Under the pieces are notes generated by a model, which saw nothing but the letters and a program-made list of their open reading frames with translations, was not told the DNA's origin and searched no databases. This document shows, piece after piece, positions 23,036 through 34,221 of a DNA stretch of 64,000 nt. A program made the position numbers and the translations under genes. How positions within the stretch are numbered: position 1 is the first letter of the stretch; every line of letters starts with the position of its first letter. Source of the stretch: Symsagittifera roscoffensis (lineage: Eukaryota > Xenacoelomorpha > Acoela > Convolutidae); the NCBI RefSeq assembly GCF_963678635.1, contig NC_087062.1, forward strand, positions 90,249,845 to 90,313,844, read 5' to 3'.

Positions 23036-23105
23036 AACAAAGTTGTTTACGGGACAAAAATCTAGAACCCGGCTGCAACAGCCTTGCTTCTCGCAAAGGT
23101 AAACA
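23036..23105. repeat. Hairpin-repeat family, copy 1
   Basis: It has the shared order of this family: a CTAGA word, an ACCCGG/CCCGG-like word, TGCAA-like spacer, then an inverted repeat (CTTGC...GCAAAG) and GTAAA. Similar copies lie at 25105, 26360, 40270 and 41008. Confidence 0.5.
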
Positions 23106-23282
23106 AACCATTATACATACACGCAAAACAATTTGAAAAAACTTCAATTTAAGATTCGAAACATCCAAGTCATTCAATTATGCTTTGAATACTGCCAATG
23201 CGCGAATCTCACATAACGGCAGTGAAAAAATTCTCTAGACGGGCTACTTCAGTTATGAAACCTTCTAATTGATAGTTCTCAC

Positions 23283-23508
23283 CAGTTATCATAGTGTAAC
23301 AGGGAGTGTCATCATACGCTTCAAAACAGAACAGAGGCTTCCTGGTATCTTCGACTGTGTTTACAGAGACTGCAGCAGACAAATGAAACACAGACACTAG
23401 TCCATAGGAATCGCACACTGCCATATATCTGCCACATGGCGACACTGCCTGTTGGTAGATTGTGACGTATGCCCTCTTGCGAACCATGAGTTCATTGTCT
23501 GTGAACAT
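23283..23508 (-). CDS. THOC6: THO complex subunit 6, coding exon 1 (N-terminal)
   Basis: Residues 1-75 plus one base. The run YQQAVSPCGRYMAVCDSYG followed by VSVFHLSAAVS aligns with the first blade of vertebrate THOC6, including the SPCG and LS-A landmarks. The donor is ACTG|GTGAGA; splicing to 2641 restores the propeller. ATG 23508 is chosen because it is in frame and follows a strong acceptor-like TATTTTTAG by about a dozen bases. A later in-frame Met (residue 8) is possible. The acceptor so close to the start could belong to a 5' UTR intron or receive a spliced leader. The gene is on the minus strand, downstream of ARID4 and separated from it by 4.4 kb of repeats. Confidence 0.9.
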
Positions 23509-23793
23509 CCTTAGATTTATCTAAAAATATTCTTTAATGTTTGAGTCATGTTTCATGAGCAGAAATTACGGCAATTCCTTAATTTCCACTAACTACCGCA
23601 AGAAGTTATATTTACACCAAAACGATACAAAAAAATTAAGAGGCACTCATCATAGTGGTAAGACGTTCACTTCGAGAGATTCAGATCGTAAAATAGATCC
23701 CCTACCATGGCAATGATAGTTAGTGAGAACGAGCTCTTACTTGACCTCTAGCTTCAGGTCCACCACAGCCTGAGCAATTTCGACTGCCAGCTA

Positions 23794-23873
23794 GTTAACA
23801 GAAAACGAGAAACAAAAAACGGTTAACAGAAAACGAGAAACAAAAAACGGTTAACAGAAAACGGAAACAAAGT
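23794..23873. repeat. 28-bp minisatellite, about 2.8 copies
   Basis: The unit starts GTTAACAGAAAACGAGAAAC. Two copies are perfect and the third is partial with a short deletion. Confidence 0.8.
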
Positions 23874-24403
23874 CGAAAAAAGGTTTTGGAATATATGAAA
23901 AATCCAATTTCCGAAAAACAGAAAAAAAACACAACTACCAGCATTAAATAAGCTTTTCGTAATTATTGAGCGGCTGCTAAGCCGACACAATGTAAGTAGA
24001 TGCCTAGAGCCAAAAACAAAAAAGTACAAAAAACAGTGACAAGCAAACTAAGCCGACAGATTATGAACAGATTAACATTAGGCCAAAAATGCTTTCAATT
24101 GCGTACATACTGAAAAAAACAAGGTCCGGCCTTGACTGGAACACCGGACTACACAGTGCTGAGGCAATCAAGTTACCTCTAGGCAAAGGCAGAAGGAAAC
24201 TGAAAATTGTAACACAGAGGCGAAGCCGAGCTTCGCAACACTTGCGATGCAAACAAACATTGCCCTACAAAATAGCGAATGAAAAAAACTACAGAAACCA
24301 AAACAAATAGAGAAACCAAAAAAAAAAAATACAGAAACCTCCCTTAAAATTGGAAACCATTTACCAGGCGACAACAAAGGCGACCTATCGGAACTTTAGA
24401 CCT

Positions 24404-24590
24404 GTCTTAGCCATGAATAAGACGCACGTCCTTTAACACAAAGGTCGTGGATTCGAAATCCGCTTCGGTCATGGTTGGAGGGGTCCCAGTGTCATCCTTC
24501 TCTGCGGCGAATTGATGACATCTCCCCCACGGAATAAAAGGTCAAACGTTGAAAGGCGGGAGCTGGGCCTGGGGTTAATAATAATAAACA
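24404..24590 (+). repeat. tRNA-derived SINE-like unit (Val-AAC-like head)
   Basis: A tRNA-like head (about 24410-24470) shows the loop TTAACAC (AAC, as in tRNA-Val) and a B box in GTGGATTCGAAATCCGC at about 24447-24463. It is followed by about 110 bp of unrelated body ending in a TAATAATAATAA-type tail at about 24573-24586. Head, body and simple tail are the SINE structure. It is not an intact tRNA gene. Confidence 0.6.
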
Positions 24591-25104
24591 ATACCTGTCG
24601 GAGCTTTGGGTCGAAACCTGTTGAGCCGAAAACAGAACTTTTATTATGAAAAATTTCTGAAAATTTACACTTTTAATGACCCATCGAAACTAAAACACAT
24701 AGTCCCAAACGGATATATTTTGACCTCGAAATACGCAAAATAAGTTGACAAGTCGATATAACATAAACTGAAACTGTTTGAAAAAAAAACGGAAACAAAT
24801 GAAAAAACTCAGCCAGACATGGTAAATTTACAATTTGTGAAGTTTCAGTTATAGTAAAAACTATTTAAATTGAAAAAAAAACAATGCTTTGGAAAGTTTA
24901 GAAAAAATCAAGCCAGATTAAAAAATGACGTTTAAAAAAACGAAAAATGTACCGACAGAAACTAGGACGAAAACCCCTAATCCGAAAAAAAATTTTTTTG
25001 AAAAGATAATTACTACCTAAAAAGGGCTCAACAAACGGACTACGAAACTAACTACTACTTAATGAGATAAAAGTGAAGCAAGGGAAGATCCTACTGAAGA
25101 AAAG

Positions 25105-25205
25105 AAGATCCTCTAGAAGTGATCCAAAGTTGTGGACAAAAATGTTTACGAGAAAAAAAGTCTAGTACCCGGTTGAAATACCCTTGCGTATCGCAAGGGT
25201 AAAGA
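25105..25205. repeat. Hairpin-repeat family, copy 2
   Basis: Contains GATCCTCTAGAAGTG, GTGGACAAAAATG, GTCTAGTACCCGGTTG and then the near-perfect palindrome CCCTTGCGTATCGCAAGGG followed by TAAAG. Confidence 0.65.
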
Positions 25206-26359
25206 ACCAATAATGGAAAAAAGAAAAAAGTTGGATTTATTCAAAAAAATTTATTCAAAAAAAAATAACTTGAAAAAGTTATTTTAAAACTCTAAAAACA
25301 CTAAATCTACAACTATTTCAATTTTATATTAGACGATGCTTAGAAACATATTTGAAAAAGTGGGAATCATCTACAGAGTTGCCACAAAGGCGACAAAATT
25401 TGAAAAACCCTTGTTCAGCAGAAAACAAAATTTGAGGTTTTTAAGTTTTAAAAGTTTTTACGACCCGTCTGCACTGAAATACAGAAACACATGAGACAAT
25501 TTTTGCTCCCGAAACAATGCAAAATACATCGAATAAACCGCTATATCGTAAGCCGAAAACGTTAAGAAAAAACGAAACAAAAAATTTTTCAAAATCAGAC
25601 TTCATAAATCATTTACAAAACTTTCAACACAGAGGCAAAGCGGAGCTTCACTACACTTGCGATGCAAAACGGACATTGCGTTAAAAATAGTGAATGAAAA
25701 AAAGACAAAGTCAAAAATAAAGTTCTGAAAAATTGAGGGAAAAAGTACTAGAAAAAATAACTTGACAAATGAAAAATTACAGCTACAAAAACCTCATATT
25801 TGTATCGTATGAAGTTCAGAAACAGCCATTAAAAATGGAAAACAATTACCGAGCGGCAAAAAATGCGAAAAACTATGGGTCGAATCCTGTTGAGCCGAAA
25901 ACAAAACTGTTGTCACAAAAAATTTGAAGTTTTCAAGACCCATTCCAACTGAAACACATAATCCCAAACAGATACATTTTGCCCTCAAAATTACGCAAAA
26001 TAGGTTGACTAAGTCGATATAACATAAACTGAAGCTGTTTGAATATTTAAAAAAATTAAAAAATGAAAACAAACTCAAAATCAGACGTGGTAAATTTATA
26101 AAGTTGTAAGTTTCAGTCACGGTAAAAAACTGGAACAAAACCCATGCTTCAAAAAGTAAGCTAATAGAAAAGTAATGGTAAACCAGATGAAGAATGCGTT
26201 TTAAAAAACGGAAAATGAACCGAGAGAAACTTAATTTTTTCAAAATATTATTTTTTTTATCTGAAACGGGCTTGAACTAATTACTAATTAAGTAACTACT
26301 TGTAACTACTTAGTACTTTTATTTGAATTTAAAGGAAAACGAGCATGTCAGAAGAGATC

Positions 26360-26455
26360 CTCTAGAAGTGGAGATCCTGTGCCTTAACTTATTTAGGGGA
26401 AAACAAAAAGTCCTGTACCAAATTGCAATACCCTTGCTTATCGCAAGGGTAATAA
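26360..26455. repeat. Hairpin-repeat family, copy 3
   Basis: Contains GATCCTCTAGAAGTG, then GTCCTGTACC, then the inverted repeat CCCTTGCTTATCGCAAGGG and TAATAAG. It is closely related to the copy at 25105. Confidence 0.65.
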
Positions 26456-27059
26456 GTTCTGAAAAAATTTATTTGAATGTATAAATATTTTCAGAACTTA
26501 AAATTTATTTAAAACAACAACTTCTACCTGAAACGAAATTCACCTAAATACTACTTGAAAAATGACAATTTTGAATTTTTCCGAAATTGACACAGTCAGC
26601 CATAGAGCGTGAAATTCTCCATTCCTACAAACATACCAACTTTCAAGTGATCTTTCCCCATTTTGCTAGATCTTTTTTTTCGTTGCCTTCAGCCTGATTA
26701 CTTTTGTAGCTGAAACTTCTTATCTGTTGTACGTTAACTGATTTTATTCAAGTTCAAGACAGACCTGGTTCCTTAGCTGTCCACTCTATCTTACTGATGT
26801 TTTTATACTTAATTCATCTGAGTATAAATCAGTAACAGGAAATTAGGAAGCACAGATGGTCCACCACATCCATAAAACTACAAAAGTGGTTTTTTTCTCT
26901 TCAATTTGGTCTGATGAGGTAACAATACAAGTTAGTGAATTGGACATAACTGTCAACAAATGACTTCATTAAGTTTTCAGTAAATTTTTATTGCCTCAGA
27001 AGCGCTAAATTTAGCTTCCAAATCTAGTTTTACTTGTAGTAAAACATCTTTTCTTTGTC

Positions 27060-27300
27060 TTATGAACCAGTTATCATATAACGAATGTTACTCGATCACT
27101 TTACTCGTCCGGAATTTGACAAAAAAATTTTAAAAGTCAAACCAGTTTCTCTTGACATCGGGGCGTTTTGAATCGTCCTTCAATTCACGATTAAAAGGGG
27201 TTTATATGATATATAACTCGACCCATTCCAATGATTATGTGGTACGTACCGGATTTTTCGGAAAACCAAAAAAGAAGAAAAAAAGAAAACACCCGAATTC
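27060..27300 (-). repeat. Terminal fragment of the dispersed inverted-repeat family
   Basis: On the minus strand it reads CACCCGAATT-reverse (TTCGGGTG), then the AAAACC-type subterminal words, and ends in the GAGTAAAGTGATCGAGTAAC word shared with 31500 and 30320. It is a diverged end of the family described at 51039-52567. Confidence 0.5.
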
Positions 27301-27883
27301 AAATTTTCTCTAAATTCTCAATAATCGAAACATTAACCATAGCCCATTGCTGTGCCGACAACCTGCTATCAACCACATAAATTGAAAAAATAAAACTTGA
27401 AACTTTTTTTGATTAAAAAAAATTCAAGTCGACTAAACTGTTTATTAGGTAAAAATTTTGAATAATCTGAATTAGCTTAAGAGCTGCAAGCCCGGAATAA
27501 CCGACTATATTAGAAACGAAAACATTTTTAAGCAAACAATGCCCAGGGAAAACTTAGACGCCGAAGTTAAGCCGTTCTTCGAATCACTTAAAATATAGAA
27601 AAAGCGATAGTTTTTTTTTAAATCGAACAACTCGAGGCCCTTCCATGTAACAACGGCTTTTTGGTGCTTTTTTTCTTGAAGAAAACTTTCACGGGCATGA
27701 GTCAGTTTTTTTTTGAGAGGGTTCGCAAAATCAGATCGCTTTAGCTCTCTAATCATTCAAAAAAAAACTTTAAATTCGAGAACCCACTATTACCCCTATT
27801 GATTTCGAAAAACGTGTTGAAAGCTTTGATCAATAAAAAATTTTCTGACTAAAATTTAAAAAAAAACTAATTAATCCATTAGT

Positions 27884-27889
27884 TTTATT
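27884..27889 (-). terminator. ARID4 polyadenylation signal
   Basis: AATAAA on the minus strand, only 7 nt beyond the ARID4 stop codon. If used, the 3' UTR is very short. Confidence 0.6.
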
Positions 27890-27896
27890 TTGTGAT

Positions 27897-29455
27897 TCAG
27901 CCACTCGGTGAACCCAGATCCGGAGATTCTCTTTTCACTTCATTTTCAATCTTCCAGTTAGTTCCCACTTCGCTAGCCTTCTCAGCTTTAGCCTCCATAA
28001 CTACAGAAGTGCCACTCTCCTCTTTTATCGTCGGCGCCTTTTGTTTAGTAGCCGACACGAGCTTCGATTTATTAGCGTGGTCAGTGAAAGAGTTCTGCTG
28101 AGTTTTCTTTTTCCTTCTGATTCGTCGCTTTAAATTATCCAACTTTTCCATTTCCCGGTACAATTGTTTGTACCTCTTTTGAATCAAATTCATTTGCTGC
28201 TCAGCCAGTAAAATTCTCTCATCCACATCCGCTATTTCATCTAGCACGCTAACGTCCATTAACTTCTCACACTCATTTTCTATTTTGTAAATTGAGTTCA
28301 GATACGTCTGCAGATATTTTTCTTCCTCTTCAAACAACTTGAAATCTTTCGTACCTTCTTCTGTTCCGCTATCTTCTGCATCTGAGATGAAGAATCCGTG
28401 TCTAAACTGTCCGCTTTTCCCATTCCGTTTCATTTTTCTTCCAGGCACTCCAGGTGTTCCGCCATATTGATCGTTCCTACCACAATCTGATCTTTTCTTA
28501 ACTGGACTAGTCACATTTTCAGCGGCCGCCGGTGACGAGAAAGGTACTGTATCATCCGTTGAATCCATACTTAAATTCGCTTTTGCAACTAAATTTGTAT
28601 CAATTGTAACTTCGGGCAAAATTGGACTACTTTTCGAAGTATCAAAATTATTCCACTCTTCTTGAGTAACACAGTAATTATACGATTCTTTTCCCCCATT
28701 TTTCTCTTTAAGAGGAGATACTGTTTCTAATCCAAATCCAGGATTCAAATCTGTCGGTTTTGAAGAAATTTCAGCGGATAGATTTTGTTCATGATTTTGA
28801 AATTCGTCCAAATTTTGGTCTTGGATTTTATTCATGTCGATTGTATCATCACTTTCGCATTCTTCGTCTGCGCTAAATCCTTCGTCATTCGTCTCACATT
28901 CTACATCAATTGTCTCACATTCAACGTCATTATCCTCTTGCTTCCTTAAAAGATCAGCTGTTTCGCCATCCAAATCTGCCGCTGATTCATCCGCACATTG
29001 AGTTTGACTCACACTCCGCAAAAACTTTTTGGGCGAAGCTGAGAATCCTTTAGATTGCTTGCCACTTTCGGACAGGGAGCTCCGTTTCACAACTCTTCTC
29101 CTTTTAGGTGGTGATCGCCCCACAGTTCTTTGGTTCGCAAACTCAGTCAAATATTCCTTGTTTGATACTTCTGCGGTTGATACAGTTCGTTTGCGACTGC
29201 AAACTTTTTCGGGATTTTTTCCCCAACTTGTTTGCTCTTCATCAAGCGTAGCATTGAATTGAGGGGATTCGTTCAAACTGCTGCGAGAATTTGCTTTTCT
29301 TCGTAATTTCCGAGGAGTCCTTACAACTTTTGCTGCCGAATCTTCGTCCGAGCTCGACGAAACGCTGCGAGATCGTTTTCCTGACAGCTCGCTGCCTAGG
29401 GGTAAAATTGGAGACTTCGATTTGACTGCTCCAATTCCATCTGGTGTTCTAGCGC
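27897..29455 (-). CDS. ARID4: ARID4-type protein, coding exon 4 (C-terminal)
   Basis: 1559 nt ending in TGA. It starts with two bases after a TGTTTTTAG acceptor, completing the codon opened by exon 3 (Ser-Ala-Arg-Thr). It encodes a long, charged, Ser-rich and probably disordered region with basic clusters (KRRRVVKRSS), then a coiled coil at about residues 992-1067 rich in Glu/Leu and ending in RRIRRKKK. This matches the short C-terminal coiled coil with basic end found in vertebrate ARID4A/B. A canonical LxCxE RB-binding motif was not seen; a repeated VECET motif occurs instead. Confidence 0.82.
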
Positions 29456-30771
29456 CTAAAAACATACTTGTTGGTCCTACCATTGAGAATAGGGAGAACT
29501 TTGTATTGGGGTGTTTTAGTTTTTTACTTTTTTTCAACTTGTTTTTGTTTTTCACGCAATATCAGTAATCACAAATAAACATCAAACAGGGTCATCATCT
29601 TAGAGCCCTTCAATTCGTGATTCGATCGACATTAAAATATTTCCATCAATTTTTTTCTTGATTTTTTCAGGAAAAAGTCTTAAAATTTGTTCACGCAGTT
29701 TTGATTTTTCGCGGTTTGACTTGTGATTTCTTTTTAAAATCAGTGCAATTCTATTGTTAAAAGGAAAGAAAACTCAACTATCGAATACCAAAATTGTAAA
29801 GGTCACGAAAAACGTGATCGAGTTCTAATTTCGAAAATGGAAATTAATTATCAGATTTCCCAGCTAAATGAAAGTTTTACCTATTGATCCAGTTTTCTCA
29901 AAATCTTAATTTTAACAGAAAGTGTCCATCATAAATTGTTCGAAAATGGAAATTAATTATCGGATTTCCCAGCTAAATGAAAGTTTTACCTATTGATCCA
30001 GTTTTCTCAAAATCTTAATTTTAACAGAAAGTGTCCATCATAAATTGTTCTACAAACTCAAAGAGCTTTAAGGCCATCTATTTTTTCTTCGAAATTCAAA
30101 AAATGAAGATTTTTAAAAACAAGTCGGTTTTTTTCAGCTTCTTTGCTCTCATTACTCTTTTCCAACTGTCAACTGGCTATGTTTGATATATCTTATTGAA
30201 ACCCTTTCAGTCGTGATTCGAGCGGCATTTAAAAACTTCCCAAAAAATTCTCCCCGAGTGTCGAGAAAAACCGGTGTGAAATTTTTCATTTTTCGTCTGC
30301 TTTCGACTGAGTAAAGCGATCGAGTAACGTTGGTTATATATGAAAATTAGAAATTTATGCTAAAAAACTTGATTTCACTAAAAGGAAAACTAGTTTTGGA
30401 AGCTTCACTTAACTCTTCACTGGCAAAAAAATCTTTAAACTATTCAAAATGTTTAGTGCATTTTATTTCTTGAAAGCCATTGAATTCGTTTATGCCTACT
30501 TTACTAAAATTCTACGCATTCGTACAGTTGTATCATCACACGGCGTACAAAAAAGACACTCTTCTGAAGAACAGAAATGTTTTTTTTTTCTGAAAAGATG
30601 GTCGGAACAATCTGAGCTACTTGTACAGCGATCGGCTATCCTTGTTTTATTAATGCAAAAATAAAGGCACTGAGCAAAGAGGCTATTTTTTCTTAAATGA
30701 CAAAAAATCAGTTTTAAGCGAAGGAAATACATTCATATTGTTTCGTATTTTCTTATCGTGATGCAACTAAC
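29456..30771 (-). other. ARID4 intron 3 with repeats
   Basis: 1316 bp, donor A|GTTAGT, acceptor TTTTTAG. It holds an inverted-repeat-family end directly beside the acceptor (about 29466-29640), a 109-bp tandem duplication, a second family fragment (about 30190-30340) and a tail-type fragment with GGCTATCCTTGTT (about 30596-30650). Confidence 0.65.
29831..30048. repeat. 109-bp tandem duplication
   Basis: The units start TCGAAAATGGAAATTAATTA at 29831 and 29940. They differ at one visible position (cag/cgg), so the duplication is recent. Confidence 0.85.
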
Positions 30772-31211
30772 TTGAATCTGAGGATGACTGAAGAATTTGA
30801 CTCTTTTTCTCGGCAATCATTCTGCTCAGGGACGATTTTGGCTCCCCTTCAATCGCAGATGAGCCCGAACTTCCCAAAGCTACGGGCGCCACTGCATTGG
30901 GCGACATTACCCCTATTACGTTACCATCGGCGAGTTTCGGCCATTCGCCCGTCTTTCCACCTTGTGGAGACATTTTAGACCCATTTGCTTCTCTGCGAGA
31001 TTCCTTCTTGACTTCGTTCAATAAACTTTCGTCTAAGTTGGTGGAATCGGCAATCATGTCTTCAGAAATCCACTGGTCGTGGCGAGAATTCCAATTTCTA
31101 TAGTGAATGTAGTAAATTCCAGATTCAATTGACCTGGTTGTATCAACTTTCAAAATTTTTGCCGGGTAGATTTTGCCGTCTTCGAAATTAACATGAACTG
31201 TATCGTCGACT
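30772..31211 (-). CDS. ARID4: ARID4-type protein, coding exon 3 (chromo barrel)
   Basis: 440 nt, phases 2 in and 1 out. The first 55 residues form a chromo-barrel/Tudor-knot-like domain: VHVNFEDGKIYPAKI, then YYIHYRNWNSRHDQWI. This matches the Y-x-VHY-x-GW-x-x-R-x-DEWV pattern of ARID4 and MRG15-type domains, which bind modified histone tails. The rest is Ser-rich linker. The donor reads TTCAA|GTTAGT. Confidence 0.88.
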
Positions 31212-32494
31212 CTGAAACAACAATCAATATTTAATTTTGCAACTGGTAAATGTAACTAGAAACTTTAACGAGAAATTTTAATTCGAAATTTGTTTTCGGT
31301 GATATACAAACCAGCTGAAGTGAAAACCAGCTACCAGATACTAAGAGAAACAAGGATAGCCGGCTGCTGTGCAATTAGCACAGAATGATGGGACAACAGT
31401 CTTGAGAAAAAAAAACTTTTATTCTTGCAAATAGTGTCTTTTGTTGTACGTCGCTGAATCAAGTAATTTTCAGCCTAAATTGGTAATTTTTATATATAAC
31501 GAACGTTACTTGATCGCTTTACTCGCTCCAAAACCGACAATAAATGAAAAATTTCAAACCGGTTTTTCTCGACACTCAGAGAATTTTTAAACGTTCGAAT
31601 TACGACTGAAAAGGCTTCAAAAAGATGAATCAATCAAACCGGACCGATAATTATTTTTGGTACCCTATTTTGCATGGAAAACAAAATAAAAGAATAAACG
31701 AAAACCCACCCGAATACAAAGTTCTTCCCCATTTTCAATGGTCGGAACAATATCTTACGGTAAGTTCTAATAGTCTGTGCGTTTCGTCTGACTTATAATT
31801 CGGCTGGTTTATTCTCATTCAATGTTTTCATCTAGGCTGATGAATCAAGCGAGTGAAAAAACCTTTGAGATAATTTAAGACAACGCTCCGATCTTTGCTT
31901 CCGCGTGATAAACACGAAAAAGTAACAACAATTCTAACCCTAAACCGCTTATCTTGGCCGAAACCATTTGAGCCGAATACATTTTTAAGCGCTAAAAATA
32001 AAATCAGAGCTGCTAAGTTTCTAGATTACAAGAAGAGATAACTGACTTTAAACAAAAAAAGGTTAAAATCAGAAGAAGAGACGTTGCTGTGGAAAATAAG
32101 GAGACATTCAACGGTTCTACAATTAAATATCTCCAACAGTTAAAACAGCATGGATAGTTAAAACAGTAATAGCAACCATACGTGAAATTTGAATCTTTCA
32201 AGAAATCGAGCATATTACGACGAATGATTAGGTGATTTTGCTTAACTAGATGTTAACTTGAAAAGCGTCTATCTTCTGATTTGATAACTTTTCATTACCG
32301 CAAGCATAATCACGATAAAATTTTTTGAAATTCACTTTTTTTATGGATGACACTGGGTCACACGGAATTTTTTGTGTTCCGCGAAAAATCAAAATTAAGC
32401 GTGCAAAACTTCGAGACCTTTTCGAAATATGGAAAAAAACACAACTTATATGAGTTTCTTCACTACGTTCATTGACAATTAAAATCAATCTCAC
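31212..32494 (-). other. ARID4 intron 2 with repeats
   Basis: 1283 bp between AAGAAG|GTGAGA and TGTTTCAG. It holds a minus-oriented tail fragment (about 31345-31395) and a long minus-oriented inverted-repeat-family terminus (about 31500-31750) ending at TTCAATGGTCGGAACA. Confidence 0.65.
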
Positions 32495-33210
32495 CTTCTT
32501 AAGGACACATTCTGCACGTCAGCTAAGACGTCTGACATGGAAGCAGACACTGCGCTTATTGGTTCTGTTTTTATCTCCAACTCGGTGGCACTTTTGCCCT
32601 TCACCTGACTTTTGTCCGGCCTGAAGATGGGAGGAAGGGGGTTATCCTCATTATTCACCAGCCGAGACTCAAACACTGGCTCATACTTCAAGAGGTACTT
32701 CTTGTATTCTGACTTCATTTTAGAAAGGAACACAGTTGACGGACTCGTGTCCCAGTTTTGACTCGTTCTAGACACACACTTGTATACGCTCGGCCACGAC
32801 TTCAGTTGCGTCACTATCTCAAAGCCTCCGAGTCGCCAAACTGCAAACAAGAGACGACCGATTTCGATTGAAAACTGACCCGAAGTTACAAGTTGAGGAA
32901 CTTTATCGTCCTGTAGATACTCGACGATATCTCTGTATATCTGCCAGTAAGTTATAATCCAGCCTTTTGGTAACACATTGTCTACAAGATATGCATTCGC
33001 TTGATCAATGGCCGCTTGTAATTGAGGTTTATCCGAACGCATGCTTCGGTCGAAGTCCTCTACGTACTTGAATGGTATGCTGTGGAGTCGATTGTCTCGG
33101 AATGACCGTACGACAACGTGATTGTCGGCGTCTCGTTTCTTGTCGGCTTCCCAGGGATCAATGACAAGGCCTGGAAAGTTGAGCCCCTTGTTCTTTTCAA
33201 TCCAAACTAC
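32495..33210 (-). CDS. ARID4: ARID4-type protein, coding exon 2 (PWWP-like, ARID)
   Basis: 716 nt, residues 237-475. It begins VVWIEKNKGLNFPGLVIDPW, the RBB1NT/PWWP-like domain that precedes ARID in ARID4 proteins, followed by VVVRSFRDNRLHSIP as in the vertebrate proteins. An ARID DNA-binding domain occupies about 315-405, with LLFAVWRLGGFEIV matching the LF-x-LV-x-x-x-GG core and YKKYLLKYE at its end. The ATTATAG acceptor and the AG|GTGAG donor fit phases 0 and 2. Confidence 0.9.
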
Positions 33211-34221
33211 CTATAATATTAAATTAAAAATTAAGGGCCACGTAGCAACACAAGTCACACAACGTACGTTTCAATATTCAACCCGTTTTTAAAAGTTCAT
33301 TTAAAACATCCGACACTGCCCAGGTTCGAACCCTCTTATTTTGTTGCGGGTCTCCTTCCCTACCTCTACGCTACAAATCCATGATACCTTAAAGCTAAAA
33401 AGCTAGCTTTAGTTTTTTATAGTTTTCCACGCAAAATCAGCTACCACAAATAATCATCGGGCAGGGTTGAGTGATATATCATATTAAGGCCCTTTCAGTC
33501 GTAATTCAAATGACATCTAAAAACTTCGAAAAACTTTTCACAGTGTCGAGAAAAACCGGTTCAAAGTTTATGATTTTTGGGCTAATTTCGAGCTAATTAG
33601 TCAGGTAGTTATTAATTGCAATAGCTTATTTTCTTTTTTTGTTCTTCACGCAAAATCAAGTACCACAAAAAACCATCGGACTGGGTTGATTGATCTATCA
33701 TATTAAAATGTTTCATTCGCCATTCGAACGATAAAAACATTTTGAAAAAAAATTTTCAGCGTCGAGAAAAAACCGTTTGAATTTTTTGATTTTTGGTCTA
33801 ATTTCAAGCAAACAAGAAGAGGCTAAGCAGGCTTACAAAAGCTTATTTATGCTTAATTTAAGGCATGGAAACTTAGTTTTACTAGATTAGTATTGAATTT
33901 TTTGAACGTTTTTTTTTTCCTTTTTCTAGTCATTTTTCTACAAAAACTGTTTCCCAATTTCCCTATTTACTATCAATGTCAAATATGCCAAAGTTCTATT
34001 TTTTCAGATCTTTTCATCATACACGCAGAAAAAAAACACTTACTTGAAAAAAAAAACTTTTTTTTTTGTATTTTATAAGACTCTGGTCGGAACATTCTGT
34101 GCTACTTGCACAAAAACCGGCTATCCTTGTTATGATGTGCACTCACAGAGCAACATTTAAAAATTACCTCCAATAGAAAAGAAAAGTTTTGCTGCGAGTC
34201 TTCAAAATATTAGAAACACAC
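33211..34221 (-). other. ARID4 intron 1 with repeats
   Basis: 1011 bp, donor CAG|GTGTGT. It holds a tRNA-like fragment on the minus strand (B box GGGTTCGAACC near 33320-33334, A-box-like word near 33358-33373), two inverted-repeat-family fragments (about 33420-33610, 33640-33800) and a tail fragment (34083-34135). Confidence 0.6.

Larger units (their letters stand above)
2642..23282 (-). other. THOC6: 20.6-kb THOC6 intron carrying an antisense LTR retroelement
   Basis: The intron has a GTGAGA donor at its 5' end (23282 downward) and a TTTAG acceptor at 2643-2642. Phase is 1/2 and joins two halves of one WD40 protein. Of its 20,641 bases, 18,538 are a single LTR retroelement inserted on the plus strand, antisense to THOC6. 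Without it the intron would be about 2.1 kb. Confidence 0.88.
23509..27880. other. Repeat-rich spacer between ARID4 and THOC6
   Basis: 4.4 kb without a supported gene. It holds a 28-bp minisatellite, a tRNA-derived SINE-like unit, hairpin-family copies, two copies of a word near gaggcgaagccgagcttcgc followed by acacttgcga (about 24213 and 25628) and a terminal fragment of the inverted-repeat family near its right end. Promoter or outron sequence of THOC6 must lie here. Confidence 0.55.

Noticed and set aside
23036-23105. Helitron 3' terminus (hairpin plus CTAG)
   Set aside because: In several copies the bases after CTAG are still conserved and the following host base is A rather than T, so the end is not shown. 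Kept only as a hairpin repeat.
22812-23177. 121-codon minus-strand open frame in the THOC6 intron
   Set aside because: Composition matches the surrounding repeats, it overlaps a hairpin-family copy, and it has no recognisable domain or splice context.
25794-26243. 149-codon hydrophobic open frame on the minus strand
   Set aside because: Phe/Leu-rich because it reads A/T-rich repeat sequence; no homology, start context or neighbouring exon supports it.
29466-31750. One large inverted-repeat transposon spanning ARID4 exon 3
   Set aside because: Family ends at 29466 (+) and 31750 (-) face each other, but a conserved host exon lies between them, so they are more likely two separate insertions.
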